Below, piece by piece: positions 7,932 through 15,743 of a stretch of 64,000 nt of DNA; the first letter of the stretch is position 1; each line of letters opens with the position of its first letter. The stretch is from the NCBI RefSeq assembly GCF_011492965.1, contig NZ_CP045121.1:2108001-2172000 (forward strand). The letters are read 5' to 3'. Under the pieces are notes generated by a model that saw only the letters and a list, made by a program, of their open reading frames with translations, had not been told where the DNA came from and did no database searches. Position numbers and translations under genes: made by a program. The DNA is from Rubrobacter marinus. GTDB taxonomy: Bacteria > Actinomycetota > Rubrobacteria > Rubrobacterales > Rubrobacteraceae.

Positions 7932-7973
7932 GCCTTCAATTTCCGAGAATTACACTTATCGGAAATTGAAGGC
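7932..7973. repeat. 15-bp perfect inverted repeat with 12-base centre
   Basis: Arms GCCTTCAATTTCCGA (7932-7946) and TCGGAAATTGAAGGC (7959-7973) surround GAATTACACTTA. It is strikingly AT-rich for this DNA. It sits just after the stop of the reductase gene but lacks a T run on either strand. The two-arm-plus-spacer geometry resembles a core site of tyrosine recombinases; a terminator stem is the plainer reading. Confidence 0.6.
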
Positions 7974-7984
7974 TGCCGGTCCGG

Positions 7985-8785
7985 CTACGCGCGCGGGCTC
8001 CGCGGGCGCTTTTGGTATCTGAGGTAGAGTTCTCCTTCCTCGGTCGCGCAGTGGACGGAGATCGGGTGGAAGTCCATCGCGCGGGAGTGGCCGGCGGTTC
8101 GCGCCTCGGCGATGGCGAAGGCGCCGCGGGGCATGGCGATCTTCGGGCTGAGGGTCAGGAACAGCTCGTCGACCACTCCCGAGGACAGGAAGGAGCCGTT
8201 GACGCCGGGGCCGCCTTCTAGGAGGACGTTTCGTACGCCGAGGCGGTCCCGGAGGACGGCTAGGACGTCGTGTGGTTTCGGGAGGCTGGGGGTTTCCGTG
8301 CGAAGGACGCGTACGCCGGCCTCTTCGGCTTCGGCGAGGGTTTTCTCCGGCGTGGCGCCGCCGGATATCACCACGACGGTCTGCTGGCCCTGACGGCGGA
8401 AGACTTTTCTCCCGAGGGGCAGCTCGCCGGCGCCGGCGAGGACCACGCCCAACGGTTGGCCCGGGCGGGCGGCGGACTTGCGCCTCTCGGCGAGCTCGTC
8501 GGTTACGGAGAGGTTCATCTCCTCGGTGCGGACGGTGCCCGCTCCCACCACGACGGCGTCGAAAGCGGCCCGGATGTTGCGCATGATCTGCCTGTCCACG
8601 GCGCTCCCTATCGGGCTGGCCTTGCCGCCGACCGCGGCCTTGCCGTCCAGCGTGCTGACCATGTTGATGGCCACGTAGGGACGGGCGCCCTCGACGCCGG
8701 ACGTCGGGAAGGTCAGGCCGGAGTAGACGTCCTCGGCGGCCATCTCCTCCGGAGGGCCCGGGAGGAGGCGGAGGACCCTAGCCAT
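7985..8785 (-). CDS. RibD C-terminal / dihydrofolate reductase-fold oxidoreductase
   Basis: 266 residues. The RibD_C fold is seen in RPYVAINMVSTLDGKAAVGG (strand plus catalytic-loop region), DAVVVGAGTVRTEEM, NVLLEGGPGVNGSFL and a C-terminal strand SVHCATEEGELYLRYQK. Family members reduce pyrimidine or pterin intermediates with NADPH; in riboflavin synthesis the substrate is a diaminopyrimidinone ribosyl phosphate. There is no N-terminal deaminase domain and no rib genes are nearby, so the exact substrate is open. The ATG at 8785 has no evident Shine-Dalgarno sequence. A 45-base gap separates it from hflX upstream, so it may be the last gene of the miaB-miaA-hflX unit. Confidence 0.8.
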   Translation of the reverse strand: MARVLRLLPGPPEEMAAEDVYSGLTFPTSGVEGARPYVAINMVSTLDGKAAVGGKASPIGSAVDRQIMRNIRAAFDAVVVGAGTVRTEEMNLSVTDELAERRKSAARPGQPLGVVLAGAGELPLGRKVFRRQGQQTVVVISGGATPEKTLAEAEEAGVRVLRTETPSLPKPHDVLAVLRDRLGVRNVLLEGGPGVNGSFLSSGVVDELFLTLSPKIAMPRGAFAIAEARTAGHSRAMDFHPISVHCATEEGELYLRYQKRPRSPRA

Positions 8786-8830
8786 CGCGTAACGCGGACG
8801 GGGAGCGGATCGGCGTCTTGAGGCCCCGGG

Positions 8831-10144
8831 TCAGACCGCGACCATGAAGCGGGCGTACTTGGGCAGGTCCTGTTTGGGGAGCGTGACGTCCATCCACACG
8901 CCCTCCTCGGTGCTCTTCTCGGCGTGTATCTCGGCCGAACCGTACAGGCGAGCCGCCTTGCCGTACTCCTCGTGGGGTATCAGGATCTCGGCGCGCACGA
9001 AGCCGCCGGAGATCCTCCGGCGTACGGCCCGGGCGAGCGGCGCCACGCTTCGGACGGCGCTGATCCTGACGGCGTCGGGGTAATCCCTTTCGAGGGCCGC
9101 GAGGCCCCCCTCGTCGAGGAGGTCTATCTTGTTGAGGCAAAGGAGCGCATCCTTCGTGGGGATCCCGGCCTCCTCCAGGGTGCCGACCACCGAGTCGAGC
9201 TCCTCCCTGAGCTCGACCATCCCGCCGCCGGCGTTGGCGCACACCACGATCAGGTCGGCCTCGCGCGCCGCCTCCAGCGTGGCCGCGAAGGAGTGGACGA
9301 GCTGCGTGGGCAGCTTCCTGATGAAACCGACGGTGTCCGTGACCACGAAGTCGGGCCCGGCGGCCCCGTCGGAGGCGCCGTTGGAGCCGCTGGCGGGCGC
9401 GCCGCTTACCAGGCGCGTCGTCGTCTCCAGGGTCTCGAACAGCCTGTCCGCCGTCGACCTGGTCTCGCCGCTGAGGGCGTTGAGGATCGTGGTCTTGCCG
9501 GCGTTCGTGTACCCGACCAGGGAGACCGTCGGAGGACCGGCCTTCTTGAGCCGCGAGCCTCGGACAGCGCGGTTGGACCTCTCGGCCTCAAGCCTGCGCC
9601 CGATGGAGGACATGCGCTCCCGGATCACGCGCCGGTCGTACTCGAGCTGCTGCTCGCCGGAGCCACGCCGGGCGCCGCCGCCGCCCGCGCCGCCGCCGCC
9701 CAGACGGCTGAGCGCGCGGTTGCCGCCCTTGATCCTCGGGAGCCTGTACGTGAGCTCCGCGAGCTCGACCTCCATCCTGCTCGCCGCATCCCGCGCGTGC
9801 TCGGCGAAGATCCTGATGATCAAAGCCGTACGGTCCACGACCGGGACGCCCGCGTCGCCCTCGAGGACCCGCGCCTGCGAGGCGGTCAACTCGTCGTCCG
9901 CGACCACGAACCCGGCCCCGGTCTCCTCGACGAGCGCCCGGAGCTCCTGCCGCTTGCCGCGCCCGAGGTAGCCGACCCCGTCGCGGCGCCCCTGCTCGAG
10001 CTCCCCGACGACCCCGAGTCCCAGGGTCTCCACGAGCCTGCCGAGCTCCCCGAGCTCGCGATCCTCGCCCGCCGCGACGAGCACGACCCTCTCTTCGGCT
10101 TCGCCCTCCGCCCCGTCGCGCCCTTGTCCCCCGTTTATGACCAT
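8831..10144 (-). CDS. hflX: GTPase HflX
   Basis: About 437 residues. HflX is a ribosome-associated GTPase that splits stalled or stressed ribosomes. An N-terminal domain (VPVVDRTALIIRIFAEHARD, then ELTYRLPRIKG) is followed by a coiled region (YDRRVIRERM) and the G domain: P loop GYTNAGKTT (about residue 213), G3 DTVGFIRKLP, G4 NKID. A Gly-rich linker (about 150-165) and a Ser/Gly/Asn insert in the G domain (ASGSNGASDGAAG) are odd but in linkers. The gene overlaps the end of miaA. ATG 10144 is preferred to the in-frame GTG 10150 because TATAAT lies exactly 6 bases before it. Confidence 0.92.
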   Translation of the reverse strand: MVINGGQGRDGAEGEAEERVVLVAAGEDRELGELGRLVETLGLGVVGELEQGRRDGVGYLGRGKRQELRALVEETGAGFVVADDELTASQARVLEGDAGVPVVDRTALIIRIFAEHARDAASRMEVELAELTYRLPRIKGGNRALSRLGGGGAGGGGARRGSGEQQLEYDRRVIRERMSSIGRRLEAERSNRAVRGSRLKKAGPPTVSLVGYTNAGKTTILNALSGETRSTADRLFETLETTTRLVSGAPASGSNGASDGAAGPDFVVTDTVGFIRKLPTQLVHSFAATLEAAREADLIVVCANAGGGMVELREELDSVVGTLEEAGIPTKDALLCLNKIDLLDEGGLAALERDYPDAVRISAVRSVAPLARAVRRRISGGFVRAEILIPHEEYGKAARLYGSAEIHAEKSTEEGVWMDVTLPKQDLPKYARFMVAV

Positions 10145-11022
10145 GAGCACATTATATCATGCATTATATGCTTTATCGCGGGATCTTCGGCGGTCTCGAC
10201 GATCGCCCTCTCGGTGCCCGCCGGTAGCGCGCGCATGAGCTTGTCGAACCAGCGCATCTGGCGCCTGGCGAGCCGCCTGGTGCGAGCGGCTATCTTCTCC
10301 TCGGCCTCCTGCCGCGACACATCGCCGGAGGCCAGCCGCATCATCTCCTTCGGGCCCACGGCCTGCCGCACGGAGGGGTTGGGGTCCATCGCGTTGAGGG
10401 TCCTGCCCTCGGCCTCGCCCCTGCGCACGATCTGGCGGGAGCGCCCGGCTATGCGGAGGTCGAGGGCTTCTCGCGGGGGTCTGAGGTAGACGAAGGAGGC
10501 GCCGTACATCGGGCTCCCGGACCACACTGAGCCCCTCTCGGGGGCCCCTTCTAGCCTGAGCTCCTCCTCCCTCGCCGCGCGCCTGGGGTTCGCCGCGCCC
10601 GCGGACGCCCTTATCGCCTCCCGTCGGGCCTCGTCGGACGCCTTCGGCGCGAGTGGGAGGCCAAGCACTATGGCGTTGAGGTACATCCCCGTGCCCGCGT
10701 CGAGGACGAAGGGCCACCCATCCCCGAGCCCGCCTATCAGGCCCTCGGCGCGCCGCTTGTGGAGCGCGACGGTCCACTCGTCCTCGACCGAGACTACCCC
10801 GACGAGTTCGGCCGGCCTCTCGCGGCGCTGGTTCGTCGTCTCGGGTATCTCCTCGTAGACCTGCATGGAGTCGACGACGAGCGTGGGCACCCAGCCCCCC
10901 CATTCCTCCGAGAGGCTTGCGGCGAGCCCGTCCGCGAGGGAGCTCTTCCCCGCGGCCGTCGGGCCACAGACGACGAGGGCCCTCCTCGGCGCCCCTCCTT
11001 CTTCCGGCGCAGGATGACCCAC
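10135..11022 (-). CDS. miaA: tRNA dimethylallyltransferase
   Basis: 295 residues, normal length. It transfers a dimethylallyl group to A37 of tRNAs reading U-initial codons; MiaB encoded just upstream then methylthiolates the product. The ATP-type P loop CGPTAAGKSSLA (residues about 18-30), DSMQVYEEI, the glycine-rich DAGTGMYL and the tRNA-binding QMRWFDKL near the C terminus are present. The middle is divergent from typical MiaA. It starts with GTG 18 bases after miaB and overlaps hflX at its 3' end. The stop-proximal sequence carries the two TATAAT hexamers of the putative hflX promoter. Confidence 0.9.
   Translation of the reverse strand: MGHPAPEEGGAPRRALVVCGPTAAGKSSLADGLAASLSEEWGGWVPTLVVDSMQVYEEIPETTNQRRERPAELVGVVSVEDEWTVALHKRRAEGLIGGLGDGWPFVLDAGTGMYLNAIVLGLPLAPKASDEARREAIRASAGAANPRRAAREEELRLEGAPERGSVWSGSPMYGASFVYLRPPREALDLRIAGRSRQIVRRGEAEGRTLNAMDPNPSVRQAVGPKEMMRLASGDVSRQEAEEKIAARTRRLARRQMRWFDKLMRALPAGTERAIVETAEDPAIKHIMHDIMCSWS
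10145..10168 (-). promoter_or_regulatory. Tandem TATAAT hexamers before hflX; possible leaderless promoter
   Basis: On the - strand two TATAAT hexamers (10163-10168 and 10151-10156) lie 12 bases apart inside the end of miaA. The second is followed by GTGCTC and then the ATG of hflX, placing the predicted transcript start on the ATG. No -35 is visible. Confidence 0.5.
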
Positions 11023-11040
11023 GACCCCGGCCCGGAGCCC

Positions 11041-12441
11041 CTAGAAGGCCGGCTCGCCCGCGTAGAGCACGTGCGGGCCCGCGCCCTCGATTCTCGCGGT
11101 CACGTACTCCCCGGGTGCTGCGCCCGTCGGCACGTGGACGGCGTGACCGCTCCAGGTCTCCCCGATCGCGCGCCCCTCCCCGGTGCGCCCGTGCCTTACG
11201 TATATCTCCTCGAGGGCCCCGACCTTGGCCCTGTTCCTCCGGGAGGCGTTCCCTTCGACGGCGCGCAGGACCTGGAGGAACCTCTTCTGCGAGACGTCGT
11301 CTGGCACGGTCTCCTCGGCCGCCATCTCCGCGGCCTCCGTCCCTTTGCGGGGGGAGAACTTGAAGACGTACGCGGAGTCGAACGCGCAATCCTCCACGAG
11401 CCTCAGCGTCTCCTCGTGGTCGGCCTCGGTCTCGCCCGGATGCCCGACGATGATGTCCGTCGAGAGCGTGCCGTCCGGCACCGCCTCCCGGAACACCTCG
11501 ATCTTCCTGCGGTACCTGTCGGCCTTATAGCCGCGGTGCATCGCCCTGAGCATCCGGTCGGACCCCGACTGCACCGGCAGGTGCAGCCTGCCCACGATGG
11601 TCTCCTTCTCGCCGATCAGCCTGAGCGTCCGATCTTCCATGTTCGACGGGTGGCTGGTCGTGAACCACACCCTCGGCGCCTCGTCGGCGACCCTCTCCAA
11701 AAGGTCGCAGAACCTCTTCCCGCCGTCCTTCTCCCGCCACGCGTCGACCGTCTGCCCCAGCAGGGTCACGTACTTCGTGCCGGACCCGACGAGCCTCCTG
11801 ACCTCCTCGACGACGCCCTCCATCGGCCTGCACGCCATCCTGCCCCTGACGGTCGGGACGATGCAGTAGCTGCACTGGTAGTTGCAACCCGTCATAATGG
11901 TCACGAACGCCTGGTGCTCGCCTTCGGTCCCCGGCAGGTCCGGCGTGTACGTCTCTTCCATCCCCGGCAGCCCCACGAACTCCGCCAACTCGTATGTATT
12001 ATGGGTGCCTAGAACGAGGTCCACGCCGTAGGTGTTCTGGAGCTCGGACGACTCCTTGGCGGCGCCGACGCAGCCGGTGAGCGCCACCTTCTTGACGCGG
12101 CCTTCCTTCTTGAGGCGCGAGAGCTCGCCGAGGTGGCCGCGGACGCGGTCCACGGCGTTCTCCCGGACGTAGCAGGTGTTCAGCACGACGACGTCGGCGT
12201 CCTCGTAGCGCTGGACCTCGGCGTATCCGGCGTCCCGGATCATGCGCAGCATCCTGTCGGAGTCGTGGACGTTCATCTGGCAGCCGAACGTCCTGATGCA
12301 CGCGGTCTTGCCGGCGCCCGGAGCCAGGGCGCCTCCCCCGACGCCGGAGCCCGCCGGGCGGGGTTTGCGGCCGAGCGTCACAGCGACGGGCGCCGGGCCG
12401 TTCGTAGATACCTTGCCCGGACCGTTCGTGGTGCTAGTCAT
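11041..12441 (-). CDS. miaB: tRNA-2-methylthio-N6-dimethylallyladenosine synthase
   Basis: 466 residues. A radical-SAM methylthiotransferase with two Fe-S clusters. The N-terminal UPF0004 domain has its three cluster cysteines in FGCQMN, NTCYVREN and TGCVG; the radical SAM motif is GCNYQCSYC; the C terminus is a TRAM domain (VRHGRTGEGRAIGETWSGHAVHV). About 45 extra, low-complexity residues precede the first domain. The ATG at 12441 overlaps the last codons of the upstream GHKL gene by 8 bases, so the two are translationally coupled. Together with miaA it forms the i6A to ms2i6A tRNA modification pathway. Confidence 0.95.
   Translation of the reverse strand: MTSTTNGPGKVSTNGPAPVAVTLGRKPRPAGSGVGGGALAPGAGKTACIRTFGCQMNVHDSDRMLRMIRDAGYAEVQRYEDADVVVLNTCYVRENAVDRVRGHLGELSRLKKEGRVKKVALTGCVGAAKESSELQNTYGVDLVLGTHNTYELAEFVGLPGMEETYTPDLPGTEGEHQAFVTIMTGCNYQCSYCIVPTVRGRMACRPMEGVVEEVRRLVGSGTKYVTLLGQTVDAWREKDGGKRFCDLLERVADEAPRVWFTTSHPSNMEDRTLRLIGEKETIVGRLHLPVQSGSDRMLRAMHRGYKADRYRRKIEVFREAVPDGTLSTDIIVGHPGETEADHEETLRLVEDCAFDSAYVFKFSPRKGTEAAEMAAEETVPDDVSQKRFLQVLRAVEGNASRRNRAKVGALEEIYVRHGRTGEGRAIGETWSGHAVHVPTGAAPGEYVTARIEGAGPHVLYAGEPAF
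11996..12003 (-). repeat. YATAATAC word, copy 3 (miaB)
   Basis: CATAATAC on the coding strand, phase cat-aat-ac (GTHNTYEL). The + strand left flank 11941-11990 has 23 C and 10 G; the right flank is near balanced. Confidence 0.55.
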
Positions 12442-13404
12442 CCCCGTACTCCTCCTCAGGTTCGTAGACGCGGGCCTTGATCACGATCTCGCCCGGCCGC
12501 CCCTCGGCGGCGAGCCCGGAGAGGTCGAGGTAGCTCGCCCTGGCGACCCTCCGGAGGACGGCGGAGAGCTCCTCGAGCTCCTCGTCCCCGAGCGTGAGTA
12601 TAGGCCCTCCGGCACGAGGGCTACCACCCCCGCTCTCCCCCTGCCGACGCCCGGCCCCGCCTCCCCCACGGGAACCGCACCCAAAGGCTCCGCCGCCGCA
12701 ATGGCCCCTGAGAGCACCCTCTGCGCCGTCCTCAACGACACCCCCAAACCCAGCGAACCCGCCTTCTCCCGCAGCTCGACGGCGTGCGACGAATTTTCTT
12801 GTATTATGCGGTTGTGTATGAGTCTGGCGAGGATGCTGGCCGGGGAGCCGTGGAAGAGGTTCGGGGGGGTTCGGGGGCCGTTGCGGGCGGTCTGGGCGAA
12901 GCGGGAGAGGACGGCGAGGACATTGGATCTCGAGGGTTTGGAGGCGGACTGGAGCCTCTTTTCGGGGAGGCCGTCGCGGGTGTCGAAGACGGCTCTGACG
13001 GAGGTCGGGGAGGACGGCGAGAGGACCTCGGCGGAGACGGCGGCTTGTCGTATGTGGTGCAGGGAGAGTCCGGCGCCGTGCGGGGCCGTCGAGGGGGCTC
13101 CTGTGCGCCCGGGGGGTTCGGGGACCGGGGAGAGGTGGCGGGTGGTCACGCCCGGCTCGAAGACGAGGTGGGCGTGGGAGGCGGGGATGCCGTGGCCGTC
13201 GTCCAGGACCGTGAGGTGGCGGTAGCGGCGGGCCTTGAGGATGGAGGCGACGTAGATGTTCGAGGCGCCGGCGTCGCGGGCGTTGCGGAGGAGCTCGAAG
13301 AGGGCGTCTTCGACGGAGCGCAGAGGGACGGGTGTGCGCCTCAGGCCCTCGGCGCCGGCGAGGCGGGCGAAGCCGGCGCCGAGGTCGCGGTACGGTCCCT
13401 CCAC
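12434..13404 (-). CDS. GHKL-type ATPase, MutL-N-like, one frameshift
   Basis: About 322 residues after repair. The ATP-binding Bergerat fold is clear: ALFELLRNARDAGASNIYV (N box), VLDDGHGIP (G1) and PHGAGLSLHHIRQ (G2). The pattern and spacing recall the N-terminal ATPase of MutL, but there is no MutL endonuclease domain and no mutS nearby. Near 12605 one G is missing; restoring it replaces a low-complexity tail by PILTLGDEELEELSAVLRR and an end EPEEEYGDD whose stop overlaps miaB. The gene starts 11 bases after rny. In Firmicutes mutS and mutL lie next to miaB, so a repair role is plausible but unproven; histidine kinase or Hsp90 kinship are alternatives. Confidence 0.7.
12801..12808 (-). repeat. 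YATAATAC word, copy 4 (GHKL ATPase)
   Basis: CATAATAC preceded by ACAACCG, phase ata-ata-c (HNRIIQ). Left flank 12721-12780 has 31 C and 10 G; right flank 12821-12880 has 11 C and 33 G, the sharpest switch in the window. Confidence 0.65.
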
Positions 13405-13415
13405 GGGTGCGCTCC

Positions 13416-14972
13416 CTAGCGGGCGACCTCGGTCACGCGGCTCTCGCGGATCACGGTCACCTTGATCTGGCCGGGGTACTCGAGGTCCTGCTCGATCTGC
13501 TTGGAGATGTCGAAGGCGAGCTTGGCGGCGATGCGGTCGTCGACCTCGCTCGGCTGGACCATCACACGGATCTCGCGCCCGGCCTGTATCGCGTAGGCCT
13601 TGTCCACCCCGCGGTGGCCGAGGGCTATGTCCTCGAGGGAGCGCAGGCGCTCTATATACATCTCGCTCGACTCGCGCCTCGCCCCCGGGCGCGACGCCGA
13701 GACGGCGTCGGCGGTCGCCACGAGGACGTCCTCCACGGTCTCCATCTCGATCTCGTGGTGGTGGGCGGAGATCGCGCGGACCACGTCCTCGGACTCGCCG
13801 GCCTTCTTCGCCATGCGCCCGCCGATGAGGGCGTGCGTCCCCTCGACCTCGTGGTCGACGGCCTTGCCGACGTCGTGGAGCAGGGCGCCCCGGCGCGCGA
13901 GCTTCACGTTCGCCCCGAGCTCGGCGGCCATCATCCCGCAGAGGTTGGCGACCTCGACGGAGTGGGAGAGGACGTTCTGCCCGTAGGAGGTGCGGTACCT
14001 GAGGGCGCCGAGCATGCGCACGAGGTCCGGGGCCATGCCGCCAGAGATCTTGGCGTCGAAGACGGCCTGCCTACCCGCCGCCTTGACCTCCTTCTCGACG
14101 TCCTTTTTGGCCTTGGAGACGATCTGCTCGATGCGGCCCGGGTGGATGCGCCCGTCCTGCACCAGCCGCTCCATCGAGACGCGGCCGACCTCGCGGCGCA
14201 CGGGGTCGAAGCTCGAGATGACGACCGTCTCGGGCGTATCGTCGATGATGACGTCCACCCCCGTGGCGGCCTCGAAGGCCCGGATGTTCCTGCCCTCCCG
14301 CCCGATGATGCGCCCCTTGAGGTCGTCGGAGGGGAGCGAGATGGCCTTGACCGTCGACTCGGCGGTCAGGTCCGACGCGAGGCGCTCCATCGTGAGCGCC
14401 GTGATCCGGCGAGCCTCCGCGTCGGCCCTCTCCTCGGCCTCGAAGGTCCTATCCCTGACCATCCTCCCGAGCCGGTCCTCGAGCTCTACTTCAAGGTCAT
14501 GGACGAGCCTGCGCTCCGCGTCGGCGCGCGTCAGGCCCGAAACCTCTTCCAGAACCTTGAGCTGCTCGGCCTCGCGCCCGTCGAGCTCGACGGCGCGCGC
14601 CCTCAGGGCCTCCTCGCGGCGGGAGAGCTCGCGCCTCTCGCGGTCCATCTCCCCGTCGCGCCGGTCGAGCGCGGCGTCGCGGTTCTCCAGACGCTCCTCG
14701 ACCCTGGCGAGCTCCGCCCTGCGCGCCCGCGCCTCGGCCTCCGCCTCGTCCTTCGCCCTGATCGCCGCCTCTTTGGCCGCTAGCTCCGCCTCTCGGCGCG
14801 TGGCCTCGGCCTCGCGGCGGGCCTCCTCGACGATCCTGCGGGCGGAGTCGCGCGCCTCCACACCCTCGGCGTCCGCCGACGCCCGCGCCCTCGATCTGAA
14901 GTACAGGTAGCCTGCGGCGGCCCCGAGGCCCAGGCCGGCGACGACGCCGAGGACCAGTAGCAAAACTTCCAT
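13416..14972 (-). CDS. rny: Ribonuclease Y
   Basis: 518 residues, the usual length. A membrane-anchored endoribonuclease that initiates mRNA decay. An N-terminal transmembrane helix (residues 2-26, ending YLYFRSRARA), a long charged coiled coil (about 30-200), a KH domain (GRIIGREGRNIRAFEAATG, about 215-280) and an HD phosphodiesterase domain with the metal pair HD in ALLHDVGKAVDHE. The ATG at 14972 follows a strong GGAGGA. A 111-base gap separates it from recX. RNase J and PNPase, the other degradosome-type enzymes, are encoded within 10 kb. Confidence 0.96.
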   Translation of the reverse strand: MEVLLLVLGVVAGLGLGAAAGYLYFRSRARASADAEGVEARDSARRIVEEARREAEATRREAELAAKEAAIRAKDEAEAEARARRAELARVEERLENRDAALDRRDGEMDRERRELSRREEALRARAVELDGREAEQLKVLEEVSGLTRADAERRLVHDLEVELEDRLGRMVRDRTFEAEERADAEARRITALTMERLASDLTAESTVKAISLPSDDLKGRIIGREGRNIRAFEAATGVDVIIDDTPETVVISSFDPVRREVGRVSMERLVQDGRIHPGRIEQIVSKAKKDVEKEVKAAGRQAVFDAKISGGMAPDLVRMLGALRYRTSYGQNVLSHSVEVANLCGMMAAELGANVKLARRGALLHDVGKAVDHEVEGTHALIGGRMAKKAGESEDVVRAISAHHHEIEMETVEDVLVATADAVSASRPGARRESSEMYIERLRSLEDIALGHRGVDKAYAIQAGREIRVMVQPSEVDDRIAAKLAFDISKQIEQDLEYPGQIKVTVIRESRVTEVAR

Positions 14973-15083
14973 AAACTATTCCTCCAAAAAAGGCCGCTAG
15001 CCGCGACCCGGGAGCGCGAAGGCGTGACCGCCACGTACCCCACCCACCACCGTCGCGGAGCAGCGGCCGGAAAGCTCCGGTCT

Positions 15084-15704
15084 TTACTCCCCGTCTCCCC
15101 CCTCGCGGTACCTTCTGGCAACCTCGGCGCACACACCCGCCGAGTACCCCCTCCGAGCGAGGAAGCCGTAGACCCGGCGCGCGAGCGCGTCGGACCTCTC
15201 CCCGGTATTATAACGCCGCTGTGCCGCCGCGGACGCGGCCTCGATCTCGTCGTCGCCGGAGAACTCCTCCTCGACGGCCTCGCGCGCCACCTCCTCGTCC
15301 ACCCCGCTCTTCTTGAGGTCGACGAGGATCCTGCGCGGCCCGTACTTGCGGGACTTCTCGTGGGCGGCGTTTCTGGCGAACTCCCCGTCGTCGAGGTACC
15401 CGAGCTCCCGCAGCCTCTCGAGGACGGCCCCGACCGTCGCGTCGGCGTAGCCCGCCCGCTCGAGCCGGGTCCGCAGCTCGCCCTCGGCGCGCGCCCGGTA
15501 GCCGAGCACGTTCAGGGCGCGCGTCATCGCCAGGGGACGCTCCCCCGCGACCCTCGCCTCCCGCAGACCCTCGTCGGAGAGCTCGACCCCCTCGGCGAGG
15601 CCCAGGTCGAAGGCCACGGCGGCGTCGAGCACGGCCCAGAACTCGCCGTCGACGAAGACCTTCGCCCGGCCCCGCCGCTCGACGAGGCCGGTCACGGTCG
15701 GCAA
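15084..15704 (-). CDS. recX: Regulatory protein RecX
   Basis: 206 residues. RecX binds RecA filaments and limits recombination. Three tandem three-helix repeats are visible (LNVLGYRARAEGELRTRLERAGY; LRELGYLDDGEFARNAAHEKSRKYG; VYGFLARRGYSAGVCAEVARRY). The N-terminal 50 residues are an extension common in actinobacteria. It starts 39 bases after the recA stop with TTG behind AGGGCAGG (a GTG three codons later is possible), the usual recA-recX operon. Confidence 0.9.
   Translation of the reverse strand: MPTVTGLVERRGRAKVFVDGEFWAVLDAAVAFDLGLAEGVELSDEGLREARVAGERPLAMTRALNVLGYRARAEGELRTRLERAGYADATVGAVLERLRELGYLDDGEFARNAAHEKSRKYGPRRILVDLKKSGVDEEVAREAVEEEFSGDDEIEAASAAAQRRYNTGERSDALARRVYGFLARRGYSAGVCAEVARRYREGGDGE
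15205..15212 (-). repeat. YATAATAC word, copy 5 (recX)
   Basis: TATAATAC on the coding strand, phase tat-aat-ac (RYNTGE). Unlike the other copies there is no C-to-G switch: both flanks are C-rich on the + strand. Confidence 0.5.
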
Positions 15705-15743
15705 GAGTGCCTGCCCTTCGCCGTCGTAGCGGGGCCGGGGGCT

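Larger units (their letters stand above)
7350..7984. other. 635-base non-coding stretch
   Basis: No convincing gene on either strand: short open frames here have no recognisable motif and are interrupted by the repeats. It holds the nested inverted repeat 7377-7420, a tRNA T-arm-like GGGGTTCGAAGCCCC at 7519-7533 without a matching acceptor stem, and the inverted repeat 7932-7973. A small RNA is possible but not shown. Confidence 0.6.

Noticed and set aside
5590..7990. dif-like recombination site near the recombinase
   Set aside because: No sequence resembling the actinobacterial dif consensus was found; the inverted repeat at 7932 has a different spacer length and arm sequence.
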